In this document: positions 35,077-43,180 of the stretch, piece after piece | Layout of the letters: each line of letters begins with the position of its first letter | How positions within the stretch are numbered: position 1 is the stretch's first letter | Source of the DNA: Croceivirga sp. | Lineage (GTDB): Bacteria; Bacteroidota; Bacteroidia; Flavobacteriales; Flavobacteriaceae | Direction of reading: 5' to 3' | DNA: 64,000 bases | Assembly (NCBI GenBank): GCA_028284285.1 | Contig: JANQSA010000001.1 | Coordinates: 248,001 to 312,000 of the forward strand | Notes under the pieces: model-generated | What the model saw: only the letters and a program-made list of their open reading frames with translations | Told to the model about the DNA's origin: nothing | Databases searched by the model: none | Made by a program: the position numbers and the translations under genes

Positions 35077-35084
35077 CAAATATA
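35077..35084 (-). promoter_or_regulatory. candidate -7 box for glnK-amtB
   Basis: On the minus strand this is TATATTTG, an exact TAnnTTTG, 24 bp before the PII start codon; the -33 position has TTA rather than TTG, 20 bp further up. A TACCC...GGGTA inverted repeat at 35153-35174 lies about 70 bp upstream of it and could be an operator. The rest of the 260-bp gap shows nothing else. Confidence 0.5.
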
Positions 35085-35312
35085 TAGGAATAGAAATTTT
35101 ACCTTAAGATATTTTAGGGTTTTACGGCTATTTTTATGATATCTAAAGAAACTACCCCTTTCACTTTAAGGGTATGTAAATTTTTGGTATTTAAATTGTG
35201 ATATTTTTTAATAAAAGTGTGGAGATCACATCTGTTCTATGAAAATACTATAATAGAAAAGGGATATTAATTGGTGTATTTTCAATGAAATTGATCAAAC
35301 GTTGTAGAATAC

Positions 35313-35684
35313 TCATAGTATCTTGGCCAGATAGATGCCAGCGCTTATTGCCAGGATACCCACAAGAATACTGGCGAACAGATAGGCAGAGAAATAAAAG
35401 ATCTCTCCGGAACGCAATAACGAATGGTTTTCAAAGGCAAAGGCAGAGAATGTAGTGAAACCTCCGCAGAATCCCGCAGATACCAGTAATATTTGATTTT
35501 CAGTTAACAACTTTCCCTGCGCAAAAATACCAAGGATAAAGCCTATAAGCAGACAACCTAGAGTGTTAGAGACAAAAGTGCCCAGAAAAAAATGGGGAAA
35601 AACGGGATTGAGGTTTTTTGATAGAAAGTATCTTAGTATACTACCAAAACCACCACCTAGAAAAACCAATAGAGCTTGTTTCAT
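35313..35684 (-). CDS. crcB: fluoride ion exporter CrcB/Fluc
   Basis: A 123-residue, four-helix membrane protein that works as a dual-topology dimer to let F- out of the cell. Signatures are G-G-F-G-S-I-L-R-Y near the N-terminus, the N in F-V-S-N-T-L-G-C, and G-F-C-G-G-F-T-T-F-S-A-F, which includes the conserved Phe/Thr fluoride track. No crcB-type fluoride riboswitch is evident in the 16-bp gap upstream. It sits just after a tiny membrane protein gene on the same strand. Confidence 0.93.
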   Translation of the reverse strand: MKQALLVFLGGGFGSILRYFLSKNLNPVFPHFFLGTFVSNTLGCLLIGFILGIFAQGKLLTENQILLVSAGFCGGFTTFSAFAFENHSLLRSGEIFYFSAYLFASILVGILAISAGIYLAKIL

Positions 35685-35700
35685 GTCCTAAAAGTAAGGA

Positions 35701-35883
35701 CTAAATAGCTTTTTTATATTTAGTATCAGAATGCTCGGCTGACAGGGGGAATTTGATAACCTTGATTTCTGAAATTTTGCGGAAGGTTTTCCTAAAGTTG
35801 TCCATGGAGCCGTTTACACTGAATATCAATAGAACCACATTGGTAATCATTAAAACAGCAAGAATGCCAAGGAATATGAACAT
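35701..35883 (-). CDS. small single-pass membrane protein
   Basis: A 60-residue protein: one N-terminal hydrophobic helix (I-L-A-V-L-M-I-T-N-V-V-L-L-I-F-S-V-N) followed by a basic, soluble tail. A -7 box precedes it, and it is followed by crcB after 16 bp, so the two are probably co-transcribed. The membrane segment resembles that of a 27-residue ORF at 52664-52747. No family is recognised. The start ATG, the composition (positive-inside tail) and the promoter argue that it is real. Confidence 0.65.
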   Translation of the reverse strand: MFIFLGILAVLMITNVVLLIFSVNGSMDNFRKTFRKISEIKVIKFPLSAEHSDTKYKKAI

Positions 35884-35904
35884 TTTTGATTAGGTTTAAC
35901 AAAA

Positions 35905-35912
35905 CAAAAGTA
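35905..35912 (-). promoter_or_regulatory. candidate -7 box for the small membrane protein/crcB transcript
   Basis: TACTTTTG on the minus strand, 21 bp before the start codon at 35883. A TTG is present 14 bp upstream, closer than the usual 17-23 bp. Confidence 0.45.
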
Positions 35913-35992
35913 CACCTTTTCTTATACAATACGAGGGGAAAGCGAATAATGTTGTAAAAATCTTAATTTTTGTTGTCTACACAACCCAACTG

Positions 35993-36199
35993 TTAATTTT
36001 TCAGAAAATTCTTAATTAGGAATAGAAAAATTACGAAACCTATAAAAGAAATTAGGACCCATTTTACCCCTTTGTAGTTTTTGGTATGAAGGGTTTTGTC
36101 TTTTCTGTATACCAGAATCATGGTAATTGTAAAGGTTATCACAAAAAAAAGGGCGAAAATTGTTTGTCCCGTGGAAAACATGTTTTTAGTATTTTTCAC
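35993..36199 (-). CDS. small membrane protein, two transmembrane helices
   Basis: A 68-residue protein with two clear hydrophobic helices (about residues 9-30 and 46-65) separated by a basic, polar loop K-D-K-T-L-H-T-K-N-Y-K-G. Small two-helix proteins of this kind are common in flavobacteria and are uncharacterised. It starts at an ATG 25 bp from the divergent pyrophosphohydrolase gene. The function is unknown. Confidence 0.68.
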   Translation of the reverse strand: MKNTKNMFSTGQTIFALFFVITFTITMILVYRKDKTLHTKNYKGVKWVLISFIGFVIFLFLIKNFLKN

Positions 36200-36224
36200 A
36201 AAATTAATGCAATAAACTTACTTG

Positions 36225-36611
36225 ATGAAGAACCAACTTGATGCAGTAAAGGCATTTCATAAAGCCTTCGGCCTTGGAGTGCTCCATGAACCAAAGGCCC
36301 ATTTGGGCAGCGACAAAAACCTTCTACGTTATAAGCTTATGAGGGAAGAAAATGAAGAATATCTGGAGGCCGCCCAGCAGGGTGATCTGGTGGAAGTAGC
36401 TGATGCTTTGGGGGATATGCTCTACATTCTTTGTGGCACTATTCTGGAACATGGGCTTCAATATAAAATTGAAGAAGTGTTTAATGAAATCCAGCGAAGC
36501 AACATGAGCAAATTAGGAGAAAACGGTAAACCGGTTTATCGGGAAGATGGAAAAGTATTAAAGGGTCCCAACTATCGCAAACCCGATCTTAAATCCGTAC
36601 TGCAGGAATAG
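36225..36611 (+). CDS. MazG-like nucleotide pyrophosphohydrolase
   Basis: A 128-residue all-alpha NTP pyrophosphohydrolase of the MazG/HisE superfamily. The metal-binding pattern is visible as R-E-E-N-E-E-Y (E-E-x-x-E type) and E-V-A-D-A-L-G-D-M-L-Y (E-x-x-D), with a C-terminal P-N-Y-R-K-P-D-L. Family members hydrolyse NTPs or non-canonical nucleotides to NMP and PPi. ATG 36225 is preferred to the TTG one codon earlier. A stem TGGGAT / ATCCCA (36638-36656) lies in the gap before the convergent ilvE. Confidence 0.85.
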   Translation: MKNQLDAVKAFHKAFGLGVLHEPKAHLGSDKNLLRYKLMREENEEYLEAAQQGDLVEVADALGDMLYILCGTILEHGLQYKIEEVFNEIQRSNMSKLGENGKPVYREDGKVLKGPNYRKPDLKSVLQE

Positions 36612-36702
36612 TACGAAGTTCACAGCGGATGTTGTTCTGGGATAAGGGCTATCCCAACCTGTAGTATTTACCGAAAACCGCAGGCAAAAACATCCTTTCC
36701 CT

Positions 36703-37770
36703 CTAAACGACCTGGTAGCGCCAGCCGAATTTATCTTCGGCTCGGTTGTACTGTATGTCTGTAATTTTTGTTTTTAGCAGGTTGGCATAGCTGTTTTTAA
36801 TTTCAGGAAGTTCATAATCCTTACCACGAAACCCGAAACCGGCAATAGGTGAAACTACAGCCGCAGTACCCGCGCCAAACATTTCCTGCAAGCTGTTATT
36901 TTCCGCTGCTTCAATCACTTCGGAAACTTTTATTTTTCGCACTTCTGTAGGTATTCCTAAATCGTTGGTAAGTTGCAAAATACTTTTACGGGTAATTCCG
37001 TCTAATATGCGATCACTGGTTGGAGCTGTAATTAGGGTGTCGCCGATCCGAACAAAAATATTCATAGCTCCGGCTTCCTCAATGTACTCATGAGTATTAT
37101 CATCCGTCCAGATCACTTGCTGGTATCCTTTGTCCGCAGCTAATCGGGTGGGATAGAACTGTGCGGCGTAATTTCCGCCGGCTTTGGCATAGCCTACTCC
37201 ACCATTAGCCGCCCTGGCGTAGTGTTCTTCTATTAGCACTTTTACCTTACCTGAAAAATACGCTCCGGAGGGAGCAAGGGCAATGATAAACCTGTATGCA
37301 TTGGCCGGGGAAGCATGGAATCCTGTTCCCGAGGCAAACATAAAAGGACGAACGTACAACGAACTTCCCGGGGTAGTGGGTACCCAGTCTTTTTCCACTT
37401 GTAACAAGGTGGTTAGACCATCAATAAAATATTCCTGAGGTAGTTCCGGAATGGCCAGGCGTTGTGCTGATTTGTTTAAACGTGCATGATTGTCCAAAGG
37501 CCTGAACAACCAAATCTTCCCCTCCGCATCTTTATAAGCCTTCATTCCTTCAAAAATGGATTGTCCATAGTGAAATATCTTTGCCGCTGGGTCCAAAACA
37601 ATAGGACCGTAGGGAACGACTTTAGGGATGCTCCACGTACCATTTTCAAAGTCGGCCACTAACATATGGTCCGTATATACACTTCCAAAAGACAAATTAT
37701 TAAAATCAACCTCATTTATTTTAGTGGTTTCGGATTTTTCTATGATGATTTGCTTTTGTTGTACCTCCAT
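36703..37770 (-). CDS. ilvE: branched-chain amino acid aminotransferase
   Basis: A fold-type IV PLP enzyme that transfers amino groups between glutamate and the keto-acids of Leu, Ile and Val. The 355-residue protein is of the longer, eukaryote-like type 2 form. The PLP lysine lies in V-G-Y-A-K-A-G-G-N-Y, and the substrate-side features Y-G-Q-S-I-F-E-G-M-K-A-Y, Y-I-E-E-A-G-A-M-N and G-I-T-R-K-S-I are all present. It could link branched-chain amino acid breakdown to the isobutyryl-CoA handled by IcmF, although the genes are 9 kb apart. Confidence 0.95.
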   Translation of the reverse strand: MEVQQKQIIIEKSETTKINEVDFNNLSFGSVYTDHMLVADFENGTWSIPKVVPYGPIVLDPAAKIFHYGQSIFEGMKAYKDAEGKIWLFRPLDNHARLNKSAQRLAIPELPQEYFIDGLTTLLQVEKDWVPTTPGSSLYVRPFMFASGTGFHASPANAYRFIIALAPSGAYFSGKVKVLIEEHYARAANGGVGYAKAGGNYAAQFYPTRLAADKGYQQVIWTDDNTHEYIEEAGAMNIFVRIGDTLITAPTSDRILDGITRKSILQLTNDLGIPTEVRKIKVSEVIEAAENNSLQEMFGAGTAAVVSPIAGFGFRGKDYELPEIKNSYANLLKTKITDIQYNRAEDKFGWRYQVV

Positions 37771-37845
37771 ATCCTTATTTTTGTATTGTTAAAATTAGCG
37801 ATTTCGCGCCCAAATAATAAGTGCAAACCCTATAATTTCTAAGAT

Positions 37846-38349
37846 ATGTTAAAGACCGTTGTATTTTTCGTTAAACCTATCATTTTTAACACTTTCTTTG
37901 CGATTTTGTTGTTGGCAAATGTGGGGGCTGTGATAGCACAACAGCAGGAACATGAGCTGTTTGGTGAAGCTTTTGAGGTTAATTCTACCCTGGAAAAGCC
38001 AACACAGATCCTCCAAAAGTTAACAATGAAAGATTCCCTCCAGACCCAAATTACCGGAACCATAAAAGAAGTGTGTCAGGTCAAAGGATGTTGGATGAAA
38101 GTAGGACTTACCACTGGAGAAGAAGTATTTGTCCGGTTTAAAGATTATGGCTTTTTTGTTCCTACCAATTCTTCAGGAAAATCCGTTGTTATGAATGGCA
38201 AGGCTTTTATCGAGGAAATGAGCGTTGAGGATCAAAAACATTATGCTGAGGATGAAGGGGCAAGCGAAGAAGAGATCAAAAAAATTACAAAACCCAAAAA
38301 CACCTATAGATTTGAAGCCGATGGGGTACTGATCAATTCTAAACGTTGA
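37846..38349 (+). CDS. DUF4920 exported protein
   Basis: The 167-residue protein has an N-terminal signal/anchor helix and an OB-like DUF4920 domain marked by E-V-C-Q-V-K-G-C-W-M-K-V (two conserved cysteines) and F-K-D-Y-G-F-F-V-P. A charged Glu/Lys-rich stretch precedes the C-terminus. The cysteine pair suggests metal binding or a disulphide, but the family is uncharacterised. It overlaps mnmD by four bases (the TTGA junction), so the two are translated together despite no evident link. Confidence 0.86.
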   Translation: MLKTVVFFVKPIIFNTFFAILLLANVGAVIAQQQEHELFGEAFEVNSTLEKPTQILQKLTMKDSLQTQITGTIKEVCQVKGCWMKVGLTTGEEVFVRFKDYGFFVPTNSSGKSVVMNGKAFIEEMSVEDQKHYAEDEGASEEEIKKITKPKNTYRFEADGVLINSKR

Positions 38350-39023
38350 AACGTAAAATTGTTTTCACTGATGACGGATCCACCACCATTCACCTGGAAA
38401 CCTGGAATGAGCATTACCATTCCAAACATGGAGCGATTCGGGAAGCCTATCACGTTTTTATAAAAAATGGCCTGTTTCACCTACCCTTCTCGGAAATCAC
38501 TATACTGGAAATGGGTTTTGGTACTGGCCTCAATGCACTGATCACCTATTTGGAGGCGGAGAAAAACAGGTTAAAGATCAACTATGTGGGAATGGAAGCC
38601 TTCCCCGTTACCAAAGAAGAATTAGACCAGCTTAACTTTGCAACGGAATTAGGAGAGACAACGCTTACTTCGGTTTTTGCTGAAATGCATGCCACCCCCT
38701 GGGAGCAATCGGTAACGCTATCTAATTTCTTTTCATTACACAAGCAAAAACAGGACTTTTTAAGTCTGAGGGGTCATCATCTGTTTAACCTCGTTTATTT
38801 TGATGCCTTTGGCCCAAGAGTCCAACCTGAACTCTGGACGGAAGAGGTCTTTGAAAAGACATTCCGGGTATTAAAGGACAGCGGTGTGCTGGTTACCTAT
38901 TCTGCTAAAGGAAGTGTCAGAAGGGCTATGCAAAATGTAGGTTTTACGGTGGAACGACTACCTGGCCCACCTGGAAAAAGAGAGATGTTAAGAGCCACCA
39001 AAAACTTGAAAATCAATTCATAA
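38346..39023 (+). CDS. mnmD: tRNA 5-methylaminomethyl-2-thiouridine methyltransferase MnmD
   Basis: MnmD performs the last methylation of mnm5s2U34 in the anticodon wobble position of Lys/Glu/Gln tRNAs. The 225-residue protein is the stand-alone methyltransferase, without the MnmC oxidase domain. Motifs: N-E-H-Y-H-S-K-H-G-A at the substrate side, SAM-binding L-E-M-G-F-G-T-G-L-N-A, Y-F-D-A-F-G-P-R-V-Q-P-E-L-W, and the end G-P-P-G-K-R-E-M-L. The start is TTG 38346, overlapping the previous stop. Confidence 0.93.
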   Translation: MKRKIVFTDDGSTTIHLETWNEHYHSKHGAIREAYHVFIKNGLFHLPFSEITILEMGFGTGLNALITYLEAEKNRLKINYVGMEAFPVTKEELDQLNFATELGETTLTSVFAEMHATPWEQSVTLSNFFSLHKQKQDFLSLRGHHLFNLVYFDAFGPRVQPELWTEEVFEKTFRVLKDSGVLVTYSAKGSVRRAMQNVGFTVERLPGPPGKREMLRATKNLKINS

Positions 39024-39094
39024 TAAGCATTCACTCCAAAAAGGTGAAAATCTTCCCCAAAAGTTGAACAAGACTGTTAAATCCTTTTTAAGGC

Positions 39095-39127
39095 TTGGAA
39101 CTCAGCGTAATGAAAACCCTATTTTTG
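39095..39127 (+). promoter_or_regulatory. promoter TTG-N22-TATTTTTG
   Basis: A full Bacteroidetes-type promoter: TTG at 39095-39097 and TATTTTTG at 39120-39127, 14 bp before the ATG of the TIGR01777 gene. Confidence 0.65.
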
Positions 39128-39141
39128 TATAAAAATTAGAA

Positions 39142-40104
39142 ATGAAGGTATTGATCACAGGGGCCACTGGTTTGGTGGGTCAAGCCTTGGTGGAAGAGCT
39201 ACAACAACAAAACATTCCCGTGAACTATCTTACAACGGATAGGGCAAAGATAGTTTCTCAGGAAGGGTATAAAGGGTATTATTGGGATCCCTCCAAAGGA
39301 GAAATGGATAATACTGCCCTGGAAGGCGTTACTGCCATAATAAATTTGGCAGGAGCAACCATTTCCAAACGGTGGACCGCAGCCTATAAAGAAACCATTC
39401 TTCAAAGCAGGCTGGATAGCCTGGATACGTTGTATAAAGGCATGCAGCATTTCGGTCCGGAGAACCCAATTCCCTTGGTATCCGCCTCGGCAATAGGGAT
39501 CTATCCACATTCTTACACCACCTTTTACGAAGAAGCAGAAACAGCAGTAGATAATAGTTTTTTAGGGGAAGTAGTACAGGCCTGGGAGAAAAAAATGGAT
39601 ACTTTCCGTTCTTTTGGTGGTAGAATAACCAAGATACGGATAGGCCTTGTTCTCTCTGATGAAGGAGGCGCCTTACCCAAAATAGCGCAGCCCATTCATT
39701 ATTATGCCGGAGCTGCTTTCGGTTCAGGGCAACAGTGGCAATCCTGGATCCATATAAAGGATTTAGCCCGGATGTTTGTATATGTACTCGAAAAAAAACT
39801 GGAAGGAACCTTTAATGGAGTAGCACCTAATCCCGTTACCAACACGAAACTCACTAAAGAAGTAGCGAAAGCCTTGAAGAAGCCACTTTTTCTTCCTAAT
39901 ATCCCAAAAGGTATACTGCAGCTGATTTTGGGAGAAATGGCCTATCTTCTTTTTGCCAGTCAACGTGTGAGCAGTAAACGCATAGAGAAAAAAGGATTTC
40001 ATTTCTCTTACAGTAATATTTGCCAGGCGTTGGAAAGCTTTTATGGGGATGTGGATTGTAAAAAGGAAGCTGAGGTTACCGTCTACGAGCAAAACCTTGG
40101 TTAA
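39142..40104 (+). CDS. TIGR01777 family NAD-dependent epimerase-like protein
   Basis: A 320-residue extended short-chain dehydrogenase. The N-terminal Rossmann motif is G-A-T-G-L-V-G-Q, followed by I-N-L-A-G-A-T-I-S-K-R-W, the TIGR01777 hallmark, then S-A-S-A-I-G-I-Y and W-I-H-I-K-D-L-A-R. The C-terminal DUF1731-like region is shorter than average. Homologues include E. coli YfcH and plant SulA-type proteins; the reaction is unknown. It has its own promoter and terminator, so it is a monocistron. Confidence 0.9.
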   Translation: MKVLITGATGLVGQALVEELQQQNIPVNYLTTDRAKIVSQEGYKGYYWDPSKGEMDNTALEGVTAIINLAGATISKRWTAAYKETILQSRLDSLDTLYKGMQHFGPENPIPLVSASAIGIYPHSYTTFYEEAETAVDNSFLGEVVQAWEKKMDTFRSFGGRITKIRIGLVLSDEGGALPKIAQPIHYYAGAAFGSGQQWQSWIHIKDLARMFVYVLEKKLEGTFNGVAPNPVTNTKLTKEVAKALKKPLFLPNIPKGILQLILGEMAYLLFASQRVSSKRIEKKGFHFSYSNICQALESFYGDVDCKKEAEVTVYEQNLG

Positions 40105-40131
40105 AGTACTATAACACTCCCCGAACCCCTT

Positions 40132-40153
40132 ATCCGCCAAGGCGGATTTTTTT
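40132..40153 (+). terminator. rho-independent terminator
   Basis: ATCCGC-CAAG-GCGGAT followed by a T-tract, 27 bp after the stop of the TIGR01777 gene. A compact stem and clear T-run make this a convincing site. Confidence 0.8.
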
Positions 40154-40171
40154 ATGCAAATCAGTGACATT

Positions 40172-40204
40172 TTGACATTTATTGGGCTATTGGCAGTACT
40201 TTTG
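40172..40204 (+). promoter_or_regulatory. promoter of grpE-dnaJ (TTG-N22-TACTTTTG)
   Basis: TTG at 40172-40174 and TACTTTTG at 40197-40204, 29 bp before the grpE ATG. It looks like an ordinary housekeeping promoter; no CIRCE-type repeat is visible. Confidence 0.6.
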
Positions 40205-40233
40205 CCGTTCTAAATCGGTAAAAATAAAAATAC

Positions 40234-40800
40234 ATGAGCAAGAAAGGTAAAGTGGAAGATATGGATGAAGTGATGGCAGAACACGAATCTATGGAAGAAA
40301 CCGAACATCAGGCAGAGAATATCCGGGAACCGGAAGAAACCTCTAAAAGATCGGTGGAAGAAACACTACGGGAAGAGTTAGCTCAGGAAAAGGATAAATT
40401 CTTACGGTTGTTTGCTGAATTCGAAAATTTTAAAAAGCGGACCTCAAAAGAACGCATGGAGCTGTTCAGGACAGCCGGACAGGAGGTGATGGTCTCCTTG
40501 CTTCCCGTGATGGACGACTTTGACCGGGCGTTAAAAGAAATTAGCAAAACAGGTGAAAAGGAATTACTCAAAGGAGTAGAGCTCATCAATACAAAATTCA
40601 GGGAAACCCTAAAAGGAAAAGGGCTGGAGCAGATAGCGGTGAAGGAGGGTGATGTTTTTGATGCTGAGATTCATGAGGCAGTTACGCAAATCCCTGCTCC
40701 CAACAAGAAGTTGAAGGGAAAAGTAATTGATGTTATTGAAAAAGGCTTCAAATTGGGTGATAGGATCATCCGACACCCCAAAGTTGTAGTTGGTAATTAA
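40234..40800 (+). CDS. grpE: nucleotide exchange factor GrpE
   Basis: GrpE releases ADP from DnaK. The 188-residue protein has an acidic, disordered N-terminus (about 45 residues), a long coiled-coil helix (F-L-R-L-F-A-E-F-E-N-F-K-K-R), and a C-terminal beta domain. The beta domain includes D-D-F-D-R-A-L, G-V-E-L-I, and E-K-G-F-K-L-G-D-R-I-I-R-H-P-K-V. It is nine bases upstream of dnaJ and co-transcribed with it; dnaK is not in the window. Confidence 0.96.
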   Translation: MSKKGKVEDMDEVMAEHESMEETEHQAENIREPEETSKRSVEETLREELAQEKDKFLRLFAEFENFKKRTSKERMELFRTAGQEVMVSLLPVMDDFDRALKEISKTGEKELLKGVELINTKFRETLKGKGLEQIAVKEGDVFDAEIHEAVTQIPAPNKKLKGKVIDVIEKGFKLGDRIIRHPKVVVGN

Positions 40801-40809
40801 CAATGTGGT

Positions 40810-41922
40810 ATGAAGCAGGATTATTACGAAATACTTGGGGTATCCAAAAGTGCCTCCCAAAGCGAAATTAAAAAAGCCTATCGTAAAAAAGCTTTGGAAT
40901 ATCACCCTGATAAAAATCCTGGGGATGCCAAAGCAGAAGAGATGTTTAAAAAAGCGGCTGAAGCCTATGAGGTGCTGAGTGATCCGGATAAACGGGCGAA
41001 GTACGATCAGTTTGGACATGCAGCTTTTGAGGGTGGCGGTTTTGGCGGCGGCGGAATGAATATGGAAGATATCTTTAGCCAGTTTGGAGATATTTTTGGT
41101 AGTGCTTTTGGTGGCGGTTTTGGAGGTTTCGGCGGCTTTGGCGGTGGTCAACGCCGGGTAAAAGGAAGTAACCTTAGAATACGGGTAAAGTTAACATTGG
41201 ATGAAGTGGCCAATGGCGTAGAAAAGAAGGTGAAGGTAAAGCGCAAAGTACAGGCAGAAGGGGTAACGTATAAAACGTGTCCTACCTGTAACGGCTCCGG
41301 GCAAGTGACTAAAATTGCCAATACTATCCTGGGCCGTATGCAAACTTCTACTACCTGCAGTACCTGCGGGGGAACGGGCCAGATCATTGACAAGCGACCT
41401 AGTGGAGCAGATGCGCAGGGGTTAAAAATGGTAGAAGAAACCGTATCCATTAAGATTCCTCCCGGAGTAGAGGAAGGGATGCAACTCAAAGTTTCCGGCA
41501 AAGGAAACGAGGCCCCTGGAAACGGAATTCCGGGTGATTTACTGGTGGCCATTGAAACGGAAGAGCACCGGACTTTAAAGCGAGAAGGGGATAACCTGCA
41601 CTACGACCTGTATATTAGTTTTTCTGAGGCGGTCCTAGGCAGTTCCAAAGAAATAGATACCGTTGGCGGTAAGGTGCGTATTAAGCTGGAATCGGGTATA
41701 CAATCCGGCAAGATACTGCGCTTACGCGGCAAGGGGATCCAAAGTTTGAATGGTTATGGCAGTGGGGATTTGTTGGTACATGTGAATGTCTGGACGCCAA
41801 AAGAGCTGACCCGGGAGCAACGGGAATTCTTTGAACGTATGCAAAGTGATGAGAACTTTGTGCCTAAGCCTGAAAAAACTGACAAATCCTTTTTCGAAAA
41901 AGTTAAGGACATGTTCTCTTAA
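40810..41922 (+). CDS. dnaJ: chaperone DnaJ with two-motif zinc domain
   Basis: The 370-residue DnaJ has a J-domain with H32-P-D34, a Gly/Phe-rich linker (about residues 75-117) and a C-terminal substrate domain. Its zinc region has only two C-x-x-C-x-G-x-G motifs (Cys157/160 and Cys183/186) instead of four, so it can form a single zinc site. This reduced form is, to my knowledge, usual in Flavobacteriia. It follows grpE directly. Downstream lies a probable small RNA ending in a strong terminator. Confidence 0.96.
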   Translation: MKQDYYEILGVSKSASQSEIKKAYRKKALEYHPDKNPGDAKAEEMFKKAAEAYEVLSDPDKRAKYDQFGHAAFEGGGFGGGGMNMEDIFSQFGDIFGSAFGGGFGGFGGFGGGQRRVKGSNLRIRVKLTLDEVANGVEKKVKVKRKVQAEGVTYKTCPTCNGSGQVTKIANTILGRMQTSTTCSTCGGTGQIIDKRPSGADAQGLKMVEETVSIKIPPGVEEGMQLKVSGKGNEAPGNGIPGDLLVAIETEEHRTLKREGDNLHYDLYISFSEAVLGSSKEIDTVGGKVRIKLESGIQSGKILRLRGKGIQSLNGYGSGDLLVHVNVWTPKELTREQREFFERMQSDENFVPKPEKTDKSFFEKVKDMFS

Positions 41923-41966
41923 ACAAAACATCATTTTGTTTAAGGAAAAAGCGTATATTTGACCTT

Positions 41967-42045
41967 GATACTGTAGACCAGTATCTAATTTTCTTTTTCA
42001 TAGCAATTTTTTTCCCATCCTTAAGCCTATTAAGGGTGGGTTTTT
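41967..42045 (+). ncRNA. candidate small RNA between dnaJ and the ABC transporter gene
   Basis: A TATATTTG -7 box at 41954-41961 (with a TTG 15 bp upstream, slightly short) is followed 6 bp later by a perfect 7-bp hairpin, GATACTG-TAGAC-CAGTATC (41967-41985). A U-rich single-stranded linker follows, and then a strong terminator (42014-42045). Together these would give a transcript of about 79 nt with the usual sRNA layout. No ORF is present. It could match a known flavobacterial RNA motif, which I cannot check. The alternative is a long 3' UTR of dnaJ. Confidence 0.5.
42014..42045 (+). terminator. rho-independent terminator of the candidate RNA or of grpE-dnaJ
   Basis: CCCATCCTTAA pairs with TTAAGGGTGGG (one T-G wobble) around a 5-nt loop, followed by TTTTT. 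The rest of the gap up to 42247 holds a weaker GGCCTTT / AAGGTC stem near 42129-42160 and the next promoter. Confidence 0.85.
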
Positions 42046-42205
42046 GTTTAAAGGACTCTGGGTTTTACAATACCCGTAAAACTTTTTTACAATTAGCGTT
42101 TTCTTGCAAACACGCAGAATTAAGTGAGATGGCCTTTCTCTTGATAGAAAAGAAAAGGTCATGGTACCTTTGTTTGTCCAGTGCAGATCAGCAAGTAATC
42201 CAACC

Positions 42206-42233
42206 TTAGAAACTGTTCATAATTGTATCTTTG
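42206..42233 (+). promoter_or_regulatory. candidate promoter of the ABC transporter operon
   Basis: TATCTTTG at 42226-42233 is an exact -7 box, 14 bp before the ATG at 42248. The -33 element is TTA at 42206-42208, 17 bp upstream, rather than TTG. Confidence 0.55.
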
Positions 42234-42247
42234 CCAAAATTGATTGC

Positions 42248-43180
42248 ATGACCCCGATTTTGGTTGCGGAACAGGTGTCCAAATCCTTTGGTAAACACGC
42301 TGCTTTACATGATGTTTCGTTGGAAATTCCTGAAAATTGTATCTATGGCTTGTTGGGTCCAAATGGCGCTGGAAAAACCACATTGATTCGCATAATAAAT
42401 CAAATTACCTATCCGGATAGCGGAAGGGTTTTTTTTAATGGTGCCTCCCTGGCTCCCGAGCATATTGCCATGATAGGGTATCTTCCTGAGGAACGCGGGC
42501 TATACAAAAGTATGAAGGTAGGGGAACAGGCCTTATACCTGGCTCAATTAAAGGGGCTTTCCAAAAATGAAGCCAGGAAACGTTTGAAATACTGGTTTGA
42601 ACGTTTGGAAATTGAAGGCTGGTGGGATAAAAAGATCCAGGAACTTTCCAAAGGGATGGCTCAAAAAGTACAGTTTATTGTGACCGTGCTACACCAACCT
42701 AAGCTGCTCATATTTGATGAGCCTTTTAGTGGTTTTGATCCCATAAATGCGAATAAAATAAAAGAAGAGATCCTGGAACTAAAAAAAGCGGGGACCTCAA
42801 TTATATTTTCTACCCATCGCATGGAATCTGTGGAAGAATTGTGTGAGTACATTGCCCTGATCCATAAATCCCAAAAAGTTCTGGATGGGAAGCTTTCGGA
42901 TATCAAAAAGGCCCATAAAAACAATGTCTTTAAGGTAGGCTTACAGCTGAATGGCCATGGAGACGGCCTCCTGAAAGAATTGCAAGAACGCTTTCAGATT
43001 TTGGAGAGTATTTTTGACCCTCTGGAAAAACAGTTAGACTTTACCCTGAGATTACCTTCCGAAGATACTTCCGAAGCCTTAACCCACCTGACATCCCTTG
43101 CCAATATTAATCGTTTTGAAGAAACCATTCCTTCTGCAAACGATATTTTTATCCAAACCATTAAAGCAAAAGGGGAATGA
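42248..43180 (+). CDS. ABC transporter ATP-binding protein (NatA-like)
   Basis: The ATPase subunit of an ABC-2 type exporter, 310 residues from ATG 42248; the frame is open further upstream, but a -7 box lies just before this ATG. Motifs: Walker A G-P-N-G-A-G-K-T-T, signature L-S-K-G-M-A-Q-K, Walker B L-L-I-F-D-E-P-F-S-G-F-D-P, and the switch histidine in S-T-H-R-M-E. The C-terminal DUF4162-like region is present. Its stop overlaps the permease ATG (ATGA), so the two form one exporter, related to NatAB-type Na+ or drug efflux systems. Confidence 0.92.
   Translation: MTPILVAEQVSKSFGKHAALHDVSLEIPENCIYGLLGPNGAGKTTLIRIINQITYPDSGRVFFNGASLAPEHIAMIGYLPEERGLYKSMKVGEQALYLAQLKGLSKNEARKRLKYWFERLEIEGWWDKKIQELSKGMAQKVQFIVTVLHQPKLLIFDEPFSGFDPINANKIKEEILELKKAGTSIIFSTHRMESVEELCEYIALIHKSQKVLDGKLSDIKKAHKNNVFKVGLQLNGHGDGLLKELQERFQILESIFDPLEKQLDFTLRLPSEDTSEALTHLTSLANINRFEETIPSANDIFIQTIKAKGE

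Noticed and set aside
35053-35312. Sigma-54 promoter for glnK-amtB
   Set aside because: No TGGCAC-N5-TTGC-like sequence is visible; a TATATTTG box fits better.
35685-35700. Fluoride riboswitch upstream of crcB
   Set aside because: Only 16 bp separate crcB from the upstream gene, and no pseudoknot-like fold is visible there.
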